A DNA stretch of 64,000 nucleotides from Pseudomonadales bacterium (GCA_002708905.1 PAPM01000011.1:62001-126000), one strand, 5' to 3'. Positions 55,327 through 64,000 are shown, numbered from the stretch's first letter. A program made the numbers and translations. The notes: generated from the sequence alone by a model not told the origin.

Positions 55327-57207
55327 TTATCCCAGCCTCCTGTCGGATTTTGGTGGCGCTGTTGACACTTGGTCAGGGACGTCTTTGCCCGCCACAACCG
55401 TTCTGTTACGACCGGCCTGTTTGGCTTTATACAGTGCCTGATCCGCCCTTTTTATGAGATGTTCCGGTGTGACATGCCGGTTTGAGCAAAGTGAGGCAAC
55501 CCCGAGGCTGATGGATACATTGGCGGGCTCATTCTTTACACTAAATTTCATGTTGTTGACGGAACTGCGCAAGCGCTCAGCCATTTTTTCTGCGTATTCC
55601 ATCGAGGTTTCAGGCATCAGAACACAGAACTCCTCACCACCATAACGGGCGATGCAGTCAGTGCCTTCGCTGATGGTTTGCGCCAGCACATCCGCTACCG
55701 CTCGCAGGCACTCATCTCCCACCAAATGACCATAGCGGTCATTGAACTGTTTGAAGTGGTCTATATCCAGCAGAATGATAGACAGGTCGTGGTGGTAGCG
55801 CTGGCAGCGGGCCAGTTCTTCCTGCAGCACCCGATCCAGATAACGCCGGTTTTTTAGTCGCGTGAGTTGGTCGGTGTCGCTGAGATCCGACAGTTGACGG
55901 TTAAGTGACTCCAGCTCAGCAGTGCGCTGTTCCACTTTTCGTTCCAGTTCTGCCGCAGCCTGTTGTTGGAACTGAAGCGCCTGCTCACGGGCAAGTCGGG
56001 TTTCCCGTTCCGCCTCCAGGGCTTTGCTTTGCGCTGCAGAGCGAACCCGGCGATCTTCGTTGATGCTGGCCGCCAGCGCAAAGGACAGCAAAATAACTTC
56101 GATACCGGAGCCTACCTGTAAGGTGTTTTCTGTGAACGCATTGCTTGGTGTGAGTCCCAGTTTGTTGAGGCCCATAATCAAGCCACCAATCAGGAATGCG
56201 GACCAGCCCAGGGTGTAGTAGCGGGCGGAAAGGCCGCTGCGATTCCACATTAAAATACCGAACATTAACCCCAGGCAGCAGGAAGCGACGGCAGCCGGGA
56301 TCAGTATGCTGATTATGAAGCGGTAGCTGAGGAAGAAAGACATTAGAAAGAGCAGGAGGATGACGTTCTCCTGAATTCGGAAAACGACGGGGGCCCACCT
56401 GCCGAGTTTTTTTACCTTTAGAAAATTCTCAGTGAACAGTGCCCCGAATACCAAGGCCAGACATAGGGGGATTATGATGGCATGGTCATTGAGTTGAGGA
56501 TGATTGGGCCAGATATATTCAAAGCTGAACCCCTTCAGGCCTGCAATGAACAGCGGAAGCGTGGAGGCAAAGCAGACATAGAGAATAAAGTTGCGTTGCC
56601 TTACAGCAAGGAAAACAAACAGGTTGTACAGGATCATTACCATCATGATGCCGAAGTAGAATCCCTGTAGCAGGTTTTCGATTCGGTTCCAGTCGAAGTA
56701 GTCCTGTTTCTTCCACAGTGTGAGTGGTACCTGAACGGAGCTGTGGGTACGAACGCGGAGGTAGAGTTCTACTTCACTGTTGGGTTGGAAGTAAACCGGT
56801 ACCACATAGTCAGTGGATTGAATGGGGCGTTGGTGGAACGGAAGTCTATCGCCAAGATAGAACGCCGAGTGCTGCTTACCTTCCACAATATGAACCTGAA
56901 CATCATCCAGGTTTGGATACGCTATTTCCAGATAGCGGGTGATCGCTGCGGATGAACTGTTGCTCAAGTGAATCTTCAACCACCAGGCGGAGCGACTGTA
57001 GCCCTTCGAAAACACCTGGCCGGAATTGTGTTTCCAGTCGTTGGGTTGAATGGTAAGGACATCCTCAAAAGTGAATTGATTGCGCGAGTCTTCAACGTAG
57101 CGGATGGAGCTTGCCAACGATATATACGTAAATGAATCCCCGCCGACATCCAGGCTTGCCAGCGCGGGGGTGGACAGGACTATCAGCAGTACAGCTAGAA
57201 CCGGCAT
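55327..57207 (-). CDS. 7TMR-DISM diguanylate cyclase (upstream paralogue)
   Basis: A 626-residue receptor with the same plan as its neighbour: signal peptide, 7TMR-DISM extracellular domain (HNSGQVFSKGYSRSAWWLKI), seven helices and coiled linker. The GGDEF domain has IARYGGEEF near 521. The I-site position reads EGTD instead of RxxD, so inhibition by c-di-GMP is probably absent. Its stop lies four bases before the start of the second cyclase gene. The two proteins are alike along their whole length, indicating a local duplication. The promoter must lie in the 57208-57394 region. Confidence 0.93.
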   Translation of the reverse strand: MPVLAVLLIVLSTPALASLDVGGDSFTYISLASSIRYVEDSRNQFTFEDVLTIQPNDWKHNSGQVFSKGYSRSAWWLKIHLSNSSSAAITRYLEIAYPNLDDVQVHIVEGKQHSAFYLGDRLPFHQRPIQSTDYVVPVYFQPNSEVELYLRVRTHSSVQVPLTLWKKQDYFDWNRIENLLQGFYFGIMMVMILYNLFVFLAVRQRNFILYVCFASTLPLFIAGLKGFSFEYIWPNHPQLNDHAIIIPLCLALVFGALFTENFLKVKKLGRWAPVVFRIQENVILLLFLMSFFLSYRFIISILIPAAVASCCLGLMFGILMWNRSGLSARYYTLGWSAFLIGGLIMGLNKLGLTPSNAFTENTLQVGSGIEVILLSFALAASINEDRRVRSAAQSKALEAERETRLAREQALQFQQQAAAELERKVEQRTAELESLNRQLSDLSDTDQLTRLKNRRYLDRVLQEELARCQRYHHDLSIILLDIDHFKQFNDRYGHLVGDECLRAVADVLAQTISEGTDCIARYGGEEFCVLMPETSMEYAEKMAERLRSSVNNMKFSVKNEPANVSISLGVASLCSNRHVTPEHLIKRADQALYKAKQAGRNRTVVAGKDVPDQVSTAPPKSDRRLG

Positions 57208-57394
57208 CGTTACTTGTTTTTATCCCTCTGAATCCTCATCTAAAAGTGTAGTTCAGTAGGCGGAAATGTAACTTGATTCTGTGAAATGTTGCCCGAGTGT
57301 TAGGTTGCGCTGTAATGCTGTGTAATGCCATTGTGGTTATATCAATCAGCGGTATTATGAATTCACAACAATAAGAAAAGCAGTGGTGGTTCAA
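57208..57394. promoter_or_regulatory. Divergent control region of cyclase genes and a small gene, with TGTAATG pair
   Basis: This AT-rich region holds TGTAATG at 57311-57317 and 57321-57327, the same 10-base-period pair as at 2191-2207. A promoter for the small gene follows at 57331-57358. The cyclase promoter on the other strand was not resolved by eye. Confidence 0.45.
57331..57358 (+). promoter_or_regulatory. Promoter of the 37-residue membrane peptide gene
   Basis: TTGTGG (57331-57336) and TATTAT (57353-57358) are separated by 16 bases. Transcription would begin about 30 bases before the small gene's ATG. Confidence 0.55.
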
Positions 57395-57508
57395 ATGAAA
57401 GCAGTTACTCTCGTTCTCCTGGTTTCCGCTCTGGTCGTTATTCTTGTTCGTGGCGCATTCAATCTTCTGATATCTCCTTTCGTATCCGCGGTTTGCGAGG
57501 CGGATTAG
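57395..57508 (+). CDS. 37-residue single-helix membrane peptide
   Basis: An ATG at 57395 opens 37 codons ending in TAG. The product, MKAVTLVLLVSALVVILVRG followed by a short tail with one Cys, is a single hydrophobic helix, either a small membrane protein or a short secreted peptide. It has its own promoter upstream and a strong terminator seven bases after the stop, so the transcript is about 180 bases. It could instead be a small RNA. Function is unknown. Confidence 0.55.
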   Translation: MKAVTLVLLVSALVVILVRGAFNLLISPFVSAVCEAD

Positions 57509-57514
57509 CCCTGT

Positions 57515-57543
57515 GGGTCCAGCTCTTGGACCCCATTTTTTTT
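57515..57543 (+). terminator. Rho-independent terminator of the small gene
   Basis: GGGTCCA (57515-57521) and TGGACCC (57527-57533) pair around GCTCT, followed by CA and eight T. Confidence 0.9.
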
Positions 57544-57600
57544 AATGCCCTGTTTTTGATATGCTTTTCCTCAACTTCCCTGTATTTGTTGACGTGAAGC

Positions 57601-58503
57601 ATGACATTAGCCGAATCCACCAGCGTGGTGAATCAGTACCTGGATGCCTGCTGGCTGGAGAGGGGGCTGAGTGATAATACGCTGAATTCCTACCGCCGGG
57701 ATTTGGTTGCTTATGCCAAGTGGTTGGCGGATGCTCATCGTCCCAGCCTGCAACGGGCGACCGATGGGGATCTGAACCAATACCTGTCTCATCGCTTTCA
57801 GTGCCGGTTTAATGCCCGCTCCACCGCCCGCTTCCTGTCCGCGATTCGTGGCTTCTACCAATATTGTGTGCGGGAATCCCTGGTGGCAGTGGACCCCACC
57901 GTGCGTATAGAAATGCCCAAACTGGGCAAGCCCCTGCCCAAAACTCTGAGTGAATCCGACGTGGAGGCGCTGCTGGCGGCCCCTGAATGTGAGGAGCCCA
58001 TTGGTTTGAGGGACAAGGCCATGCTGGAACTATTGTATGCCTGCGGTCTGAGGGTAAGCGAGCTGGTCTCGTTAACCACCTACGATATCAATCTTCGCCA
58101 GGGGGTGATTCGCCTGATGGGCAAAGGCAGTAAGGAACGTCTGGTGCCGATGGGAGAGGAAGCCATCCGTTGGCTGATCACGTATCTCAAAGAGGCCCGG
58201 TCACTGCTGCTGCGCAACCCGGAGAGCGACGTACTGTTTCCCAGTTCTCGTGGCGATCAAATGACCCGACAGACCTTTTGGCATCGGATCAAGCATTATG
58301 TCACCATTGCCGGAATTCAGGCCTCGGTGTCACCCCATACCCTGCGTCATGCGTTTGCCACCCATTTGCTGAATCATGGTGCGGACCTGAGGGTGGTACA
58401 GTTGTTGCTGGGGCACAGCGACCTGTCCACCACCCAGATCTATACTCACGTGGCCAAGCATCGCTTACAGGAATTACATCGAGTGCATCATCCCAGGGGG
58501 TGA
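57601..58503 (+). CDS. xerD: Site-specific tyrosine recombinase XerD
   Basis: XerD with XerC resolves chromosome dimers at dif. The 300 residues contain the N-terminal SAM-like core-binding domain (ERGLSDNTLNSYRRDLVAYAKWL) and the catalytic domain. That domain has Arg near 151 (ACGLRVSEL), HTLRHAFATH and LGHSDLSTTQIYTHV with the nucleophilic Tyr. The neighbouring dsbC-hom-thrC-recJ order is the usual one in Pseudomonas-like genomes, which argues for XerD rather than XerC or a mobile-element integrase. Confidence 0.95.
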   Translation: MTLAESTSVVNQYLDACWLERGLSDNTLNSYRRDLVAYAKWLADAHRPSLQRATDGDLNQYLSHRFQCRFNARSTARFLSAIRGFYQYCVRESLVAVDPTVRIEMPKLGKPLPKTLSESDVEALLAAPECEEPIGLRDKAMLELLYACGLRVSELVSLTTYDINLRQGVIRLMGKGSKERLVPMGEEAIRWLITYLKEARSLLLRNPESDVLFPSSRGDQMTRQTFWHRIKHYVTIAGIQASVSPHTLRHAFATHLLNHGADLRVVQLLLGHSDLSTTQIYTHVAKHRLQELHRVHHPRG

Positions 58504-58607
58504 ACCAGCACTCAGCCGGGGGATTTGTATCTCACCCAACTGGAACTTGTGGTCTATCTTGGGTCTAATGAAATTGAGCGTAAGCAATCCAATACAGAGA
58601 GAGATAA

Positions 58608-59342
58608 ATGTTTAGAGTAATCATGATGGTTGTCGCAGTAGTTTTGACGCTTCCAACCATGGCGATAGCGGCGACTGATCAGGAAGTAATCAAGGGCACT
58701 TTTTCTATCCGTTTTCCCCAGGTAAAGATCACCAATATTGAGAAGACAGGTGTGAGTGGCATATACCAGGTGGAGACTACCAGTGGTGAGTTGCTCTATG
58801 TCTCTTCCGACGCCAAGTTTATTTTTACCGGCGACCTGCTCAATATTGCGGGCGATGCCACGGTCAATGTCAGTGAAAATTACCGCAGTGACAAACGGGT
58901 TGATGCGCTCAAGGCTCTGAAAGATGAAGATCTTGTGGTTTACCCAGCCAAGGAAGAGAAGGGTGAGGTGCTGGTATTCACAGATACCAGTTGTGGTTAT
59001 TGTCGTAAGTTTCACACCGAGATTTCGCAAATGAACGAGTTGGGCATCACGGTGAAGTACGTGGCCTGGCCTCGATATGGGTTGCAGTCACCTGCCGGGC
59101 AAACCATGGTCAATGTTTGGTGTTCCAATGATCGCGAAGCGGCCATGAGCAAGGCCAAATCCAACGAGCCGGTTTCAGCCCCTGCAGGCAAGGTGTGCGA
59201 ACAGAACACGATTCAGGATCAGATCAATCTGGGCCACCAGATTGGGGTACGGGGTACGCCTGCGGTTTTTGCCCTGGATGGTCGCCAATTAGGTGGCTAC
59301 ATGAAAGCCGGTCAACTGGCGCAACAGTTGGGTATTGAATAA
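58608..59342 (+). CDS. dsbC: Periplasmic thiol:disulfide isomerase DsbC
   Basis: DsbC reshuffles wrong disulfides in exported proteins and is kept reduced by DsbD. The 244 residues have a signal peptide ending near AIAATD, an N-terminal dimerisation domain and a thioredoxin-fold domain. The active site is CGYC (129-132) and the cis-Pro loop is GVRGTPAVF. A second Cys pair (about 168 and 198) matches the structural disulfide of DsbC. The position after xerD is conserved in this group. Confidence 0.96.
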   Translation: MFRVIMMVVAVVLTLPTMAIAATDQEVIKGTFSIRFPQVKITNIEKTGVSGIYQVETTSGELLYVSSDAKFIFTGDLLNIAGDATVNVSENYRSDKRVDALKALKDEDLVVYPAKEEKGEVLVFTDTSCGYCRKFHTEISQMNELGITVKYVAWPRYGLQSPAGQTMVNVWCSNDREAAMSKAKSNEPVSAPAGKVCEQNTIQDQINLGHQIGVRGTPAVFALDGRQLGGYMKAGQLAQQLGIE

Positions 59343-59499
59343 CGAACGATCCGGTTATCAACTCAGGGGTGGTGCGCGCTGTGGCCACCCAAATCTCCTC
59401 CCGCCTCCATTGACGATTACCCGTCACATCAGTATTGTTCACACTCTTTGCTTTCCGGCCTTAAGTTAGTAACCATTTACACTCCATCGAAGGTGTTTT

Positions 59500-60675
59500 G
59501 TGTCCGAATTTTCCCGAATCAAGCGGCTGCCTCCCTATGTTTTCAATATCGTTGGTGAGTTGAAAAAGCAGGCCCGAGCCCGTGGGGAAGACATCATCGA
59601 TTTCGGTATGGGTAATCCGGACCAGCCTACGCCCCAGCACATCGTCAATAAGTTGGTGGAAACCGTGCAGCGGGGGGATACCCATCGCTATTCCCAGTCC
59701 AAGGGGATACCCCGATTGCGCAAGGCCATCTGTGACTGGTACCAGCGGCGTTACGATGTGGAGCTGGACCCGGTTGACGAGGCGATCGTTACCATCGGCT
59801 CCAAGGAAGGCCTGGCGCACCTGGCCCTGGCTACCATGAGTACTGGGGATACTGTGCTGGTGCCCAATCCGTCCTATCCCATTCATCCTTATGGCTTTGT
59901 GATTGCCGGCGCCGATATACGTCATGTATCCATGCGGCCGGAAGTGGACTTCTTTGAGGAACTGGAAAAAGCCATTCGTGAGAGCTGGCCCAAGCCAAAA
60001 ATGTTAGTGATGAATTTTCCGGGGAATCCAACAGCCCAGTGTGTGGAACTGCCCTTCTTTGAGCGGGTGGTGGCGATCTGTAAGGAGCACCAGATTTGGC
60101 TGGTCCACGACCTCGCTTACGCCGATATCGTCTTCGACGGCTATCAGGCGCCCTCGGTCATGCAGGTACCCGGTGCCAAAGACATCGCCGTTGAGTTTTT
60201 TAGTTTGTCGAAAAGTTATAATATGCCCGGCTGGCGTGTTGGCTTTTGTGTGGGCAATCCCACCCTGATAGGAGCCTTGGCCCGCATCAAATCCTATATG
60301 GATTACGGCACCTTTACCCCTATTCAAGTGGCCGCCATTGCTGCGCTGGAAGGTGACCAGCAGTGTGTGGCGGATATCCGGGATATGTACCAGCGCCGTC
60401 GGGATGTGCTTTGTGAAGGCCTAAACTCCATAGGCTGGCCGGTGGAACTTCCCAAAGCCACCATGTTTGTCTGGGCGCAGATTCCAGAAAAATTCCGGGC
60501 CATGGGGTCCCTGGAGTTCAGCAAGTTGCTGTTACAGGAAGCCAAGGTGGCTGTTTCGCCCGGTTTGGGCTTCGGTGAATATGGGGACGATCATGTGCGC
60601 TTTGCACTGATTGAGAATGAGCAACGTATCCGGCAGGCAATGCGTGGTATCAAGCGCCTGATGCAGTCGGCATAA
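59500..60675 (+). CDS. alaC: Alanine transaminase-type aminotransferase
   Basis: A 391-residue fold-type I PLP aminotransferase of the AlaC type, which makes alanine from pyruvate and glutamate. The opening [40 protein letters not shown] is typical. PLP Lys 238 lies in [12 protein letters not shown]. The start is GTG at 59500 with GAAGG upstream. It is 24 bases before hom, so alanine- and threonine-related genes are co-transcribed here. In other lineages a near relative acts as a valine-pyruvate or glutamate-pyruvate enzyme. Confidence 0.9.
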   Translation: MSEFSRIKRLPPYVFNIVGELKKQARARGEDIIDFGMGNPDQPTPQHIVNKLVETVQRGDTHRYSQSKGIPRLRKAICDWYQRRYDVELDPVDEAIVTIGSKEGLAHLALATMSTGDTVLVPNPSYPIHPYGFVIAGADIRHVSMRPEVDFFEELEKAIRESWPKPKMLVMNFPGNPTAQCVELPFFERVVAICKEHQIWLVHDLAYADIVFDGYQAPSVMQVPGAKDIAVEFFSLSKSYNMPGWRVGFCVGNPTLIGALARIKSYMDYGTFTPIQVAAIAALEGDQQCVADIRDMYQRRRDVLCEGLNSIGWPVELPKATMFVWAQIPEKFRAMGSLEFSKLLLQEAKVAVSPGLGFGEYGDDHVRFALIENEQRIRQAMRGIKRLMQSA

Positions 60676-60699
60676 CTTATAAATAAAGAGGTAAGTCAG

Positions 60700-62007
60700 T
60701 TGAAACCGGTTAACGTGGGTATCGTCGGTCTGGGCACCGTAGGAAGTGGAACCTTCAACGTGCTGTATCGCAATGCGGAAGATATTGCCCGCCGGGCAGG
60801 GCGCGAAATTGTGGTGACCCATGTGGGTGCCCGGCGCGATAATCCCAATGCGGACACCTCCGGTGTAACGGTATCCCGGGACATCTTTGCCGTGGTGAAT
60901 GATCCCAACGTGGACATTCTGGTGGAACTGATTGGCGGCACCACGGTGGCATACGAAGTGGTAATGAAAGCCATTGAAAACGGTAAGCATATTGTTACCG
61001 CCAACAAGGCACTGATTGCTGAACACGGTAATGAAATCTTTGCGGCGGCACAGGTAAAGGGCGTCAATGTCGCCTTCGAAGCGGCGGTAGCCGGTGGTAT
61101 TCCTATCATCAAGGCCATTCGCGAAGGCCTCTCTGCCAACCGTATCGATTGGGTGGCAGGTATCATTAATGGAACGGGTAACTTTATTCTCACCGAAATG
61201 GCAGAAAAGGGCCGTGGTTTTGATGACGTGCTGAAAGAAGCCCAGGAACTGGGTTATGCCGAAGCGGATCCAACTTTCGATGTGGAAGGTATCGATGCGG
61301 CCCACAAGTTGACCATCCTCGCCTCCATTGCCTTTGGTATTCCCCTGCAGTTCCCCAAAATCTACACCGAGGGTATTACCAGAATCACCCGTGAGGATGT
61401 GTCCTATGCGGAAGAGCTGGGTTACCGCATCAAGCACCTCGGTGTCACGCGGCAGACCGAAAATGGCGTTGAACTGCGGGTGCATCCGACTCTGATTCCG
61501 GAAGGCCGACTGATCGCCAACGTAAATGGCGTGATGAACGCGGTGATGGTGCAGAGCGATGCGGTAGGGCCTACCCTGTATTACGGCCCTGGTGCCGGTT
61601 CTGAACCAACCGCTTCTGCGGTGGTGGCAGACGTGGTGGATGTGGCCCGAGCCTTGACCACAGACCCCAACAATCGGGTGCCGCACCTGGCGTTCCAGGC
61701 GGATAAACTGAGTGACACCCCGATCCTGCCTATTGAAGAGGTGGTGACCGGATTCTACCTGCGTATGCACGTCAAGGATCAACCCGGTGTGCTGGCCAAG
61801 ATTGCCTCTGCCCTGAGTGAGTCGGACATCAATATCGAAGCAATCATCCAGAAGGATCAGGCGGATGAGAGCAGCCCGGTGCCATTGATCATGATCGTGC
61901 GCCAGGTGGTAGAGAGCAAGATGAATGGAGCTCTCGATAAGATCCGGGCCCTGGATGTGCTGGCGGATGACGTGGTGCGTATTCGCCTGGAAACACTGGA
62001 TTGCTAA
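60700..62007 (+). CDS. hom: Homoserine dehydrogenase
   Basis: Hom reduces aspartate semialdehyde to homoserine with NAD(P)H, at the branch to threonine and methionine. The 435 residues have the Rossmann motif GIVGLGTVGSGT and the catalytic core (EAAVAGGIPIIKAIREGLSANRI...GIINGTGNFIL). A C-terminal ACT domain (LRMHVKDQPGVLAKIASALSESDINIEAI) allows feedback by threonine. The start is an unusual TTG at 60700 with AAGAGGT about seven bases upstream. thrC follows 48 bases later. Confidence 0.97.
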   Translation: MKPVNVGIVGLGTVGSGTFNVLYRNAEDIARRAGREIVVTHVGARRDNPNADTSGVTVSRDIFAVVNDPNVDILVELIGGTTVAYEVVMKAIENGKHIVTANKALIAEHGNEIFAAAQVKGVNVAFEAAVAGGIPIIKAIREGLSANRIDWVAGIINGTGNFILTEMAEKGRGFDDVLKEAQELGYAEADPTFDVEGIDAAHKLTILASIAFGIPLQFPKIYTEGITRITREDVSYAEELGYRIKHLGVTRQTENGVELRVHPTLIPEGRLIANVNGVMNAVMVQSDAVGPTLYYGPGAGSEPTASAVVADVVDVARALTTDPNNRVPHLAFQADKLSDTPILPIEEVVTGFYLRMHVKDQPGVLAKIASALSESDINIEAIIQKDQADESSPVPLIMIVRQVVESKMNGALDKIRALDVLADDVVRIRLETLDC

Positions 62008-62055
62008 GCTGCTATTACTGAATTCGAATTTTATTTTTTTGCTGGAAACTGAATC

Positions 62056-63132
62056 ATGAGTAAACGCTACACCGGACTGATTGAGAACTATCGTGACTAT
62101 CTGCCTGTTCATGACGACACCCGTCTGATCAGTCTGGGTGAGGGTAAGACCCCTCTGATCCGCTTGAACAACGTCCCACGCCTGATTGGCAAGGACGTGG
62201 ACATCTACGTCAAATACGAAGGCCTGAACCCCACCGGTTCCTTCAAGGACCGCGGCATGACCATGGCGGTCACCAAAGCGGTGGAAGAAGGCAGCAAAGC
62301 CATCATCTGTGCCTCCACCGGGAACACCTCCGCCGCCGCTGCTGCTTATGCTGCACGGGCCGGGATAACTGCCTTCGTGCTGATTCCCGAAGGCAAGATC
62401 GCCATGGGTAAACTGGCCCAGGCCATGATGTACGGTGCCATTACTCTGCAGATTCGCGGTAACTTCGATGAAGGCATGCAGTTGGTAAAAGAAGTGGCAG
62501 AAGAGGCGCCGGTCACCATCGTCAACTCCATTAACCCGTTCCGTCTGCAGGGTCAGAAAACAGCAGCGTTTGAAATCGTGGAAGAACTGGGTGCCGCCCC
62601 TGACTACCACTGCCTGCCGGTGGGTAATGCGGGCAACATCACCGCGCACTGGATGGGCTACACCGAATTCCAGAAGGCCGGTATTTCCAACAGCTCGCCC
62701 AAAATGGTGGGATACCAGGCAGCCGGTGCGGCACCCTTTATGCGTGGCGCCATGGTGGATAACCCTGAAACGGTGGCTACCGCTATTCGTATCGGTCATC
62801 CCCAGAGCTGGGATAAAGCCTGGAATGTACAGAAAGAATCCGGTGGCTGGTTCGATGAGCTGACCGATGCTGAAATCCTGCAGACCCAGCGTATGCTGGC
62901 GCAAACTGAAGGTGTGTTCTGTGAACCGGCCTCTGCCGCTTCCCTGGGTGGCGCCATTCGGGATGTGAAGAACGGTAAAATCCCGGAAGGCAGCAAGATC
63001 GTGTGTACCCTGACCGGGAATGGTCTGAAGGACCCTGACACCGCCATCTCCCAATGTCAGAACGCGGTCATGGAAACCATTGATGCCAAGCTGGCTTCCG
63101 TTAAGGAAAGCATTCTGCGTAATATGCAGTAA
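62056..63132 (+). CDS. thrC: Threonine synthase
   Basis: ThrC converts O-phosphohomoserine to threonine with PLP. The 358-residue protein is the short, Bacillus-like form. It has the PLP Lys at 64 in TGSFKDRGM, the phosphate-binding CASTGNTSAAAAAYAARAG and GNAGNITAHWMGY, and the closing VCTLTGNGLKD. Enteric and yeast enzymes are longer, of a different class. It follows hom and precedes recJ in the order usual for this lineage. Confidence 0.96.
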   Translation: MSKRYTGLIENYRDYLPVHDDTRLISLGEGKTPLIRLNNVPRLIGKDVDIYVKYEGLNPTGSFKDRGMTMAVTKAVEEGSKAIICASTGNTSAAAAAYAARAGITAFVLIPEGKIAMGKLAQAMMYGAITLQIRGNFDEGMQLVKEVAEEAPVTIVNSINPFRLQGQKTAAFEIVEELGAAPDYHCLPVGNAGNITAHWMGYTEFQKAGISNSSPKMVGYQAAGAAPFMRGAMVDNPETVATAIRIGHPQSWDKAWNVQKESGGWFDELTDAEILQTQRMLAQTEGVFCEPASAASLGGAIRDVKNGKIPEGSKIVCTLTGNGLKDPDTAISQCQNAVMETIDAKLASVKESILRNMQ

Positions 63133-63158
63133 CGCAAATTGCAGTAACATCAATTAAA

Positions 63159-63178
63159 GGGGGGATGCAACGCCCCCC
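63159..63178 (+). other. G6/C6 hairpin before recJ
   Basis: GGGGGG (63159-63164) and CCCCCC (63173-63178) can pair around an 8-base loop. No T run follows, and the stem ends 12 bases before the recJ start, so it may weaken termination of thrC or affect recJ translation. Confidence 0.4.
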
Positions 63179-63190
63179 GGTTCTGCTTTC

Positions 63191-64000
63191 ATGATGAAAC
63201 GAATTACCCGCCGCACAACGAACGAGACCACTCACTTTTCCCCTGAAGTCCCATTACTCCTGCAACGCATTTACGCCCATCGCGGCTTGCTTGGTGATAC
63301 AGATGTGGACCTGGCACTGAAAAACCTGCTGCCTGCCGATCTATTGAAAGGGCTTGATGAGGCTCTGGATCTGTTGGTGCAGGCATTGGAGCAACGCCAC
63401 AAGATACTGATTATTGGGGATTTTGATGCGGATGGGGCCACCAGCAGTGCGTTGAGCGTGTTGGCCTTGCGTCGCCTTGGAGCGGCCTCGGTGAATTATC
63501 TTGTGCCCAACCGTTTTGAGTACGGATATGGACTCACCCCCGAGATCGTGGCGGTGGCCGAACAGCAGAGTCCAGATCTGATCATGACCGTGGACAACGG
63601 TATCTCCAGCATTGATGGCGTGCGGGCGGCCAAAGACGCCGGCATCAAAGTGCTGGTGACCGACCATCACCTGCCGGCGCAGCAGTTGCCGGGTGCCGAC
63701 GCCATTGTGAACCCCAACCAGCCCGGCTGTGCCTTTCCCAGTAAAAACCTGGCGGGTGTGGGAGTGGCCTTCTACCTGATGACGGCACTTCGTACCCGGT
63801 TAAAGCAGTTGGGATGGTTCCAGCGCCAGGGTATCAGTGAGCCCAACATGGCCGATTACCTGGATATTGTTGCCCTGGGCACGGTAGCGGATGTGGTGCC
63901 CCTGGATCGCAACAACCGGATTCTGGTGCACCATGGTTTGGCACGGATGCGGGCCGGACGTTGCCGTCCCGGCATCAAGGCGCTGGTGGAAGTGGCCAAG
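63191..64000 (+). CDS. recJ: Single-stranded-DNA-specific exonuclease RecJ (partial)
   Basis: RecJ degrades single-stranded DNA 5' to 3' in recombination and mismatch repair. The first 270 codons are present and the frame is open to the window end. The DHH-family motifs DFDADGATS, TVDNG and TDHH are seen, followed by LDIVALGTVADVVPL. Two adjacent ATGs (63191, 63194) could start it. The C-terminal half lies outside the window. Confidence 0.95.
   Translation, partial: MMKRITRRTTNETTHFSPEVPLLLQRIYAHRGLLGDTDVDLALKNLLPADLLKGLDEALDLLVQALEQRHKILIIGDFDADGATSSALSVLALRRLGAASVNYLVPNRFEYGYGLTPEIVAVAEQQSPDLIMTVDNGISSIDGVRAAKDAGIKVLVTDHHLPAQQLPGADAIVNPNQPGCAFPSKNLAGVGVAFYLMTALRTRLKQLGWFQRQGISEPNMADYLDIVALGTVADVVPLDRNNRILVHHGLARMRAGRCRPGIKALVEVAK

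Noticed and set aside
57601-58503. Tyrosine recombinase as a mobile-element integrase
   Set aside because: Its sequence and the dsbC-hom-thrC-recJ neighbourhood fit housekeeping XerD; no attachment site or cargo is seen.
60532-63153. An 873-codon open frame on the - strand
   Set aside because: It is exactly antisense to hom and thrC, which are conserved with intact motifs. The product is rich in His and Gly with no domain, as expected for a shadow frame.
1-64000. CRISPR arrays, rRNA or tRNA genes
   Set aside because: No regularly spaced repeats and no cloverleaf or rRNA-like sequence were recognised by eye; a covariance-model search would settle small RNAs.

Overview
The window is a chromosomal segment of a non-enteric gammaproteobacterium. 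Gene order and content point to the Pseudomonadales/Oceanospirillales side, near the marine, lipid- or hydrocarbon-using lineages (Alcanivorax, Ketobacter and Marinobacter relatives). This rests on guaB-guaA, purL-mltF with tadA nearby, ffh followed by rpsP-rimM-trmD-rplS, xerD-dsbC-hom-thrC-recJ, and a desaturase/ferredoxin-reductase/TetR unit like desB-desC-desT of Pseudomonas. Species assignment is inference. No rRNA, tRNA, CRISPR array, phage gene or transposase was seen.

Layout. 1-2330: the end of an unknown gene and a Tat-exported cholesterol-oxidase-like flavoenzyme. 2330-4952: a GspE/PilB-type ATPase with a c-di-GMP-binding type N-terminus, and an acetoacetate-decarboxylase-like protein. 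5100-8291: guaB-guaA, completing GMP synthesis. 8326-11868: an operon of a cupin, an epimerase-type reductase and an SDR, divergent from an AraC-type regulator, with a pair of direct repeats between them. 11869-14523: an accessory hflK-hflC pair plus a 40-residue lysine-rich protein, flanked by the two broken halves of a decayed araC/DUF488 duplication. 14524-23310: DUF488, tadA, mltF, a chemotaxis transducer, purL, a lipoprotein shaped like a headless GspG pseudopilin, and a NIF3/YqfO-like protein. 23344-32887: a 7TMR-DISM hybrid kinase, two Nudix enzymes, gamma carbonic anhydrase, purT, a metallo-hydrolase lipoprotein, a patatin-like protein and a double-FHA membrane protein.

32871-38788: a CNNM/CorC transporter, a CcsA-like membrane protein, ffh and the rpsP-rimM-trmD-rplS ribosomal operon. 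38846-42404: a periplasmic binding-like protein, a frameshifted porin-like gene and a divergent hybrid kinase. 42410-45784: an ScfR/RamB-type regulator divergent from an acyl-CoA dehydrogenase, with TTTGC-type operator sequences between. 45793-50205: an unrecognised periplasmic repeat protein with eight cysteines, mgtE, a small beta-barrel protein and a small unknown protein. 50285-53458: desaturase, its reductase and a TetR regulator. 53409-57207: two tandem 7TMR-DISM diguanylate cyclases. 57208-64000: a small membrane-peptide gene with its own promoter and terminator, then xerD, dsbC, alaC, hom, thrC and the start of recJ.

Themes. Purine synthesis (guaBA, purL, purT), lipid handling (acyl-CoA dehydrogenase, desaturase, patatin, sterol-oxidase-like enzyme) and surface or c-di-GMP signalling (three 7TMR-DISM receptors, a MshEN ATPase) recur. 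The most unusual structures are the broken araC-DUF488 duplication bracketing hflKC, the pseudopilin-like lipoprotein, the eight-cysteine repeat protein, and a paired TGTAATG repeat found upstream of two c-di-GMP-related loci.
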